A stretch of DNA of 64,000 bases from Cryptomeria japonica. Its lineage: Eukaryota; Streptophyta; Pinopsida; Cupressales; Cupressaceae. Positions 59,191 through 64,000 of this stretch are shown one piece after another (the stretch's first letter is position 1; the number at the start of each line of letters is the position of its first letter). Where the stretch lies: the NCBI RefSeq assembly GCF_030272615.1, contig NC_081408.1, positions 406,298,889 to 406,362,888 of the forward strand. Direction: 5' to 3'. Both the position numbers and the translations under genes were made by a program. The notes under the pieces were generated by a model. That model ran no database searches, had not been told where the DNA came from, and was given only the letters and a program-made list of their open reading frames with translations.

Positions 59191-60022
59191 GGTACACACC
59201 CAATAGCTAATCAAAATATGACCGCTGAGTCTCACGCAATGGATTCTCAACGCTGTATTATCCGATTCCAAATGCTAATGGGGGCATGATATGACAAGTG
59301 TCTTGGGAGAGTTACTATCTCTCTTGCACAAAGATTATCACCCTTTCAGAGGTGAATCGGGTAGCTTCTATTTTAACCAGAACTAGTAAGGGATCCATTC
59401 GATGCGTCGGGGTATAAACTCAATTAAGAGGTCTCCTAGCCTTGAAAACCAAGGTTTGATATACCCAAAGGTACGGAGGAGAGCTATTCCCAAGCATTGT
59501 CGTTGCTTTGATTTTCATCAAAAACAAATTTATTTTATAGTGGGTTGGATTACTTGGCGTTAGCCATTCCCACTTAGGTCATTCCCCTCTCACTGGCCTT
59601 AAGGGCTAAGAGTTATTACTCCTTGGGAGGGTAGGCCTGCTAAAGAAATGCACTAATGAAAGCAAAATATGAGTCTAGCTTTCTGATCACCTAAGAAAGG
59701 TGAGAGCATACTCGCCTATCATCAAAGACACAAAATACATGATTGTTCATTCCTTTAGCAAAATTGAAGTGTGCCTAGAAAACTTTAATGAATACACAAA
59801 GTTTAGTTGGATTCATAGGCAACCTGCAAAATAGATCCATTAGTAGTCATTGATTGTTTTTGAATTATGTCTTTGACAAGCGTATCTTCATCAATCGCCC
59901 TGCAGAAAAGAGTTAGGCTGCCAAAAAAGCTCACAAACCAGTCAGGGTTAGTGTTAGAAAATTTCAGATTAGAATTAGAAAACCCTAACATGCAGTTTGT
60001 TAAAAATCACAGAGACAGAGAC

Positions 60023-60305
60023 TCGTACGACACAATTTTCCACTTAGTACAATAGAACTTTAGATTTGGCACAGAGACCAAAATGAACTCGTACGACATA
60101 GGATTTTGTAGCCAGAAATTTGTACGACACACATTTAGCTCTCGTACGACAATGAAATGGAGCTCGTATGACACAGGATCAACTATCTTGCAATGATTAA
60201 AATGATGTTGTACGATAGAAGAATCACCTGATATGAGTTAAGATGGCCTGTCGTCCCAGGCTAAAAGGAAGTTCGTACGAGCTGGAAAAGCAACTCGTAC
60301 GAATT
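60023..60305. repeat. TCGTACGA palindrome array next to C's PBS
   Basis: About eight TCGTACGACA, TTGTACGACA or TCGTATGACA words occur, mostly preceded by GAACT or GAGCT. Irregular spacing of 20-60 bp. It lies 65-370 bp from the PBS, the same place where element A has its TAGCGC array. TCGTACGA is a perfect palindrome. Confidence 0.8.
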
Positions 60306-60371
60306 TATGAAATAGAGCTGGACAGAGATGAAGTTTGCTGAAGATTAAGAGGCCAAAAATGATGATTCCAA

Positions 60372-60388
60372 CCCCACGGTGGGCGCCA
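60372..60388 (-). promoter_or_regulatory. Element C primer-binding site
   Basis: Sense-strand TGGCGCCCACCGTGGGG begins three bases after the 5' LTR end (...GACATTT). This is the better preserved version of A's site. Primer tRNA not assigned. Confidence 0.8.
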
Positions 60389-60391
60389 AAA

Positions 60392-61410
60392 TGTCATGCT
60401 CTGTGAAGTGTACCTGTACCTACAAACACAATGCACTCAATAAATCATTACAAACAATGGTTAGTGAATTAAAACAATGAAATGTAAAACCATAGCTAAT
60501 CGATTTATTGCCTCCTAGTAAATGCGAGTATAAAAAATGCTCTCAGATCTGATTATGCATATTCCAGTGACTTGACTACACTTAGATGAAGGATTTGAAT
60601 GATGAAAATGCATGATCTAGCAAGAATAACATGATTAAGCTATATGATTCTAGAAAATAAGCTAGAATGAAGATGCAATTAAGCTAAAATTGAGCATGAT
60701 AACATTACTAAAGAATGATAAGCTATAAACTAGATGCCTATAGTAACAATGCATAAGATGAGAATGATATGGGATCCATATTGCTCCAAAATGAGGTCTA
60801 TTTATAGGATTTCCCAAGGCTAGGGGTGAGGTGGCAAGAATCAACAGTCAAGATTGATGTGAAGATATCAATGGTTAAATTGGAGGAGGATGGCAAAGGG
60901 GGTTGGTTTAAAGGGAACATCTGTCATCTCTATGGTGACAAGTGTCAAGAGGCTTCTAGAAGAGGTTAGATGAAAGGGAACACTTAGTGACAAGTGTCAC
61001 AAGGTTCTAGAAGATGTTGGATGAAAGGGGACATGTGGGTAGGTAGAATGGGTTAAGTTTAGGAATGGTTAGGTTTAGGAGTGGTAGAAGTTAGGAGAAT
61101 TTGAATTTAGAAATTCAAATAATAGGAAAAGGCTAATTAATCTCAACAACTCATAATTGATTTGTTTTAATTAATTAAAGGATTTTAGAAGAAATGATTT
61201 TGATGGAGGGAAATAATTAATTTGAATTAATTAATCAAAGAGAATTATTGGAATGAACCTATTAAATAAATCCTTAGATTGATTAATAAGTAGATGAAGA
61301 GGGAAATTTAATCAAATTGCTTAGTAAATTCAATTAAATTGGGAAGGGGGATTAATTAAATAATTGCTAATTTAATTAATTATCTTCAGACCATTTTTTA
61401 GGTGTATACA
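60392..61410 (-). repeat. Element C 5' LTR
   Basis: This LTR is 1019 bp and paired with 39047-40049. Its TATA box CTATAAATAG is at 60807-60798 on the sense strand. The extra length relative to its partner is mostly an inserted TTAATTTGAATTAA-type stretch near 61215. Confidence 0.92.
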
Positions 61411-63961
61411 TTGGCAATAAGGGCATCTAAAGCTGATTGAACATCACCCAAAGTAGAGTCATGAGTTTGCTTGCCCAATTCAATCCTTTTAATTACATAA
61501 TTTGATTCTTGAATCTGATCAATGTCTTTATTAGGAGGAGGAATTCCAATATCTACATACTTGTTTCTTTCTTTGTCCACCTTTACCCTTGATAAGGTTT
61601 TGGTTTTCTTAGTGATTTTGGGTTTGGTGGGGACAAGTTGACTAAAATCATCAGGTGAAACAACTTTTTTCTTCCTCTTTGGAGCATTAGAGAATAACCA
61701 CGATGGCAAAGAAGAGTCATCATCATCCATGACTAAATCCTGAGAGGGATTCAATGAATCTTTAGGGGTAGTAGTCACAATAAATCACATTGTGGTAGCA
61801 ATAGTGGACGGATTTCCCAGGGATGAGTCATTGGGTCTAGGAACTATCTCTATCACAAGCTTATCAAAATCATCTAACATGGTGGTAGAAAATTTAGACA
61901 AATTGGGAAAAGCGGAGAAAACATTCTCAATGTTATCATGGGGAAGATCTAGGGCATACTCACTAGCACTAGTGGAAGAAATGTGAACAATTATGCTAGG
62001 GGAGACACATGTGACAATAAAGGGGTCTGACTCAGAAGTAGAGACAAGAGCATACACCATAGAAGAAGAAAGGGATACTTGGGGTAGGGATTCTTGTGAT
62101 TTATCTATTTGTGGTAGTCTTTCTTCTTCATATTCATCATGCTCTTTATTGCCATCCTGATCACCTTCAAGATGATCAACATCAATAGGCTCTGAATCAG
62201 GATGCTCATCTTCCAATTGTTCATCTTGTACTTCAGAGTCCTATGTATCTTGAACATTAGAGGCTAATGGTTCTCCTTGAGCCTTTACTTTGTGAGCCCT
62301 AACTATGAATTTTAACTTAGGAGATTTAATGGGAGTGGAGGAATCCCTTTTATTCTTCATTTTGATCTTAGATCTCCTACCAACAAGTCCAACTATATCA
62401 TCATTAGAGATAGAGGAGAAGGGCTTCAATACTTTGAATTTTTTCTCTGACAGAGGTTGAATCCTTTTGTGACCATTGAATGAGGGGAAAAGGGGTGGAT
62501 GGGACCTTCTTTTCAACATATGTAAGTTCCAAGGCATTACCATCTTCTTCTAGGTTATTTGGGGTATCAACAAGATGAAACTCCCTAATTTGATCAACTA
62601 TCAACCGACAATAATCTAGCTTCCTAATATCATGTTATGTTCTACAATCAACCCATACATCTTCAATATGATGAACATGAACATAGGCCTTTTTCAATTT
62701 GTTTCTTATTCCCCTATAGTTGAAGTCCCTTCTTTCCTTGAAGAACCTCATGACCACTCTTCTCATCTGTTCCTCCATTGCCCTAGATTTGAAGACTTAA
62801 GTGATGGAATATCTGCCAATGGTCAAAGTAATCTTCAAACCTACCTTGTGAGAACTTGATTGTGCCTCATGATCTGCCACCATCTGATGAGCTAATTCTA
62901 TTAGAATAATTTTATCTAATGGGTACCTCGAGAGAATAAAGGGTTCACCATTGAAACACCCTACTATGAGATATGTGAAAGTGGGTGATTGCAAGAACAT
63001 GCATCCATATTCATTTACAACCTCCCAAGAATGATCTGATACTCTTCTATTGTACAAATCCTTGTTCATCATGCACATGTGATATCCAAATAAGACATCA
63101 TTCACTCTTCTGAAGTGATTGAAACCATTCTTCAACACCAATTGGGAGTAGTATTCATAGACAACAACTTGCCTTCAGTCTCCTGTTGTAGAGAGTCCTA
63201 GAAAATGCCTCATTGAAGTTGTAGTGTACACTAAGTAGGAAGTCATGTAAAACCTCAGAGTAGTGGGTATTTTAGTAAGTTGTTCACATATTGCATCACT
63301 AATTTGCTTACCCCAAAATATCCTCTCATTGTTTTGTCTGATGACGTGGATGTATTGATACATCCATTCATAATAGGTGTTAGAGGTAGGAAACCCGTTT
63401 AACCTATTCAAGAGAGTTACACAGTTATTCATCTCTTCAATGAGATCACTTTTGGGAAAAGTCTTCGGCCATCTGGCAATTTTAGGCCTTGAGGTCTTCA
63501 ACCAGTTATCATTGATTTTCCTCCTACACTTGTCAAAATTCTTGTCATAGTAGGCTTGGGATGATTGCATGGTAATGCCTGAGTACTTTTCAATATTAGG
63601 ACACTTGAAGATAATATCGATTGAAATATTCATCTAGTCTGATCAACTTCTTACCAGTGGTGTCCTTTACACTTTTGCTAGCAGGATCAAAGTGACTTGC
63701 AACTGCCATAACAAATTCAGGATCTTGAGCAGACATGGGAAAATCCAGAACTAAATGGATACCACTATTGATGATGGACTCCATTTTGTAGTATGAAGGA
63801 GGCTACTCAACTCTCTTGAGAAACTTAGCTAGGTTAGCATGACCTATCTTCATGTCCCTTATCTAGTCTATATTTTTTCAAACTGACAAAGGCAAGAGGA
63901 CTAGATGCGTGTCTTGCTTCTTGAGTTTCATGGCCTTCTTGCTTGGAAAAGCCTCTCTCAT
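61411..63961 (-). pseudogene. H protein, N-terminal and middle part (unrecognised, large)
   Basis: Reading from about 63961 (MREAFPSKKAMKLKK) the protein continues through GIHLVLDFPMSAQDPEFVMAVASHF, then (shift near 63620) YYDKNFDKCRRKINDNWLKTSRP, FPKSDLIEEMNNCVTLLNRLNGFP, FYMTSYLVYTTTSMRH, FNHFRRVNDVLFGYHM and EYGCMFLQSPTFTYLIVGCF. Another shift near 62500 leads to an acidic middle (DSEPIDVDHLEGDQDGNKEHDEYEEE) and a basic NLS-like segment (SNAPKRKKKVVSP near 61680). It continues in frame into 39046-38222 once element C is removed, giving over 1,100 residues. I do not recognise it. It could be a retroelement accessory ORF or a decayed gene. Confidence 0.6.
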
Positions 63962-64000
63962 TTGTACAATAACAACACTGTAACATGGGGAAAACCATCA

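Larger units (their letters stand above)
56714..60371 (-). other. Element C gag-pol leader
   Basis: Noncoding, with solo LTR I inside. It holds TCGTACGA-type word arrays at 57325-57486 and 60023-60305 and a block near 59330-59710 conserved with element A's leader (near 22000-22400; shared TATAGTGGGTTGGA and CCCACTTAGGTCATTCCC). No ORF can be supported. Confidence 0.7.
39047..61410 (-). mobile_element. Element C: Tat-like Ty3/gypsy retrotransposon, hit by LINE L and solo LTR I
   Basis: LTRs 39047-40049 and 60392-61410 differ by about 20 positions by eye plus a 14 bp indel. Flanks ctgg (39043-39046) and ttgg (61411-61414) are consistent with a 4-5 bp duplication with change, and removing C restores the H reading frame. 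The minus strand reads PBS, leader, gag, protease, G-patch linker, RT, two RNase H domains, integrase and polypurine tract. Its proteins match those of element A in order and sequence. Unlike A it has frameshifts as well as stops, and no antisense PMD gene. Without inserts L and I it would be about 13 kb. Confidence 0.9.

Overview
This window is plant nuclear DNA made almost entirely of nested retrotransposons. I found no ordinary host gene, rRNA or tRNA. Multi-kilobase insertions stacked inside one another, Tat/Ogre-like Ty3 elements, a plant L1-type LINE, and LTRs starting TGTAATGCCCC or TGTCATGTCCC point to a seed plant with a large genome, most likely a gymnosperm. The taxon is an inference.

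Left nest (1-38160). The base layer is element G, a minus-strand Ty3/gypsy element: 5' LTR 37200-38160, gag, protease, an RNase H placed BEFORE the reverse transcriptase, RT, RNase H, integrase. A ~5 kb solo LTR with a 1.3 kb AT-rich microsatellite (F, 1701-32725) split its RNase H/integrase junction. A plus-strand gag-only element (E, 2421-28478) inserted into F. A Tat-like, minus-strand element (A, 6439-24755, paired 1443 bp LTRs) inserted into E's gag. A fragment of an A-family LTR (J, 1-210) ends just beyond G's integrase. Short target-site duplications flank F, E and A; in F and A removing the insert restores the interrupted reading frame.

Right nest (38161-64000). A long, unrecognised minus-strand ORF (H, 61411-63961 plus 38222-39046) is split by element C (39047-61410), which belongs to the same lineage as A. 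C itself carries a 1.5 kb solo LTR (I, 57696-59190) and a full-length 7.6 kb LINE (L, 43952-51594, 13 bp target duplication) in its RNase H coding region.

Main points of interest. (1) Element A carries, antisense to gag-pol, a complete but decayed plant-mobile-domain (PMD) gene with its own TATA box, an in-phase intron and one long second exon; element C has no such gene. (2) The PMD intron and the gag-pol leader both hold arrays of TAGCGC, reading in the sense of each transcript; element C has a different palindromic word (TCGTACGA) arrayed in its leader. (3) The LINE has a third long ORF downstream of its RNase H. (4) G has an RNase H domain upstream of RT. (5) A's gag-pol and all three LINE ORFs are single uninterrupted frames broken only by nonsense codons, mostly explicable by C-to-T or G-to-A changes, as expected of silenced, methylated DNA.

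All domain calls come from reading motifs in translations; no database search was run. Counts and percent differences are by eye.
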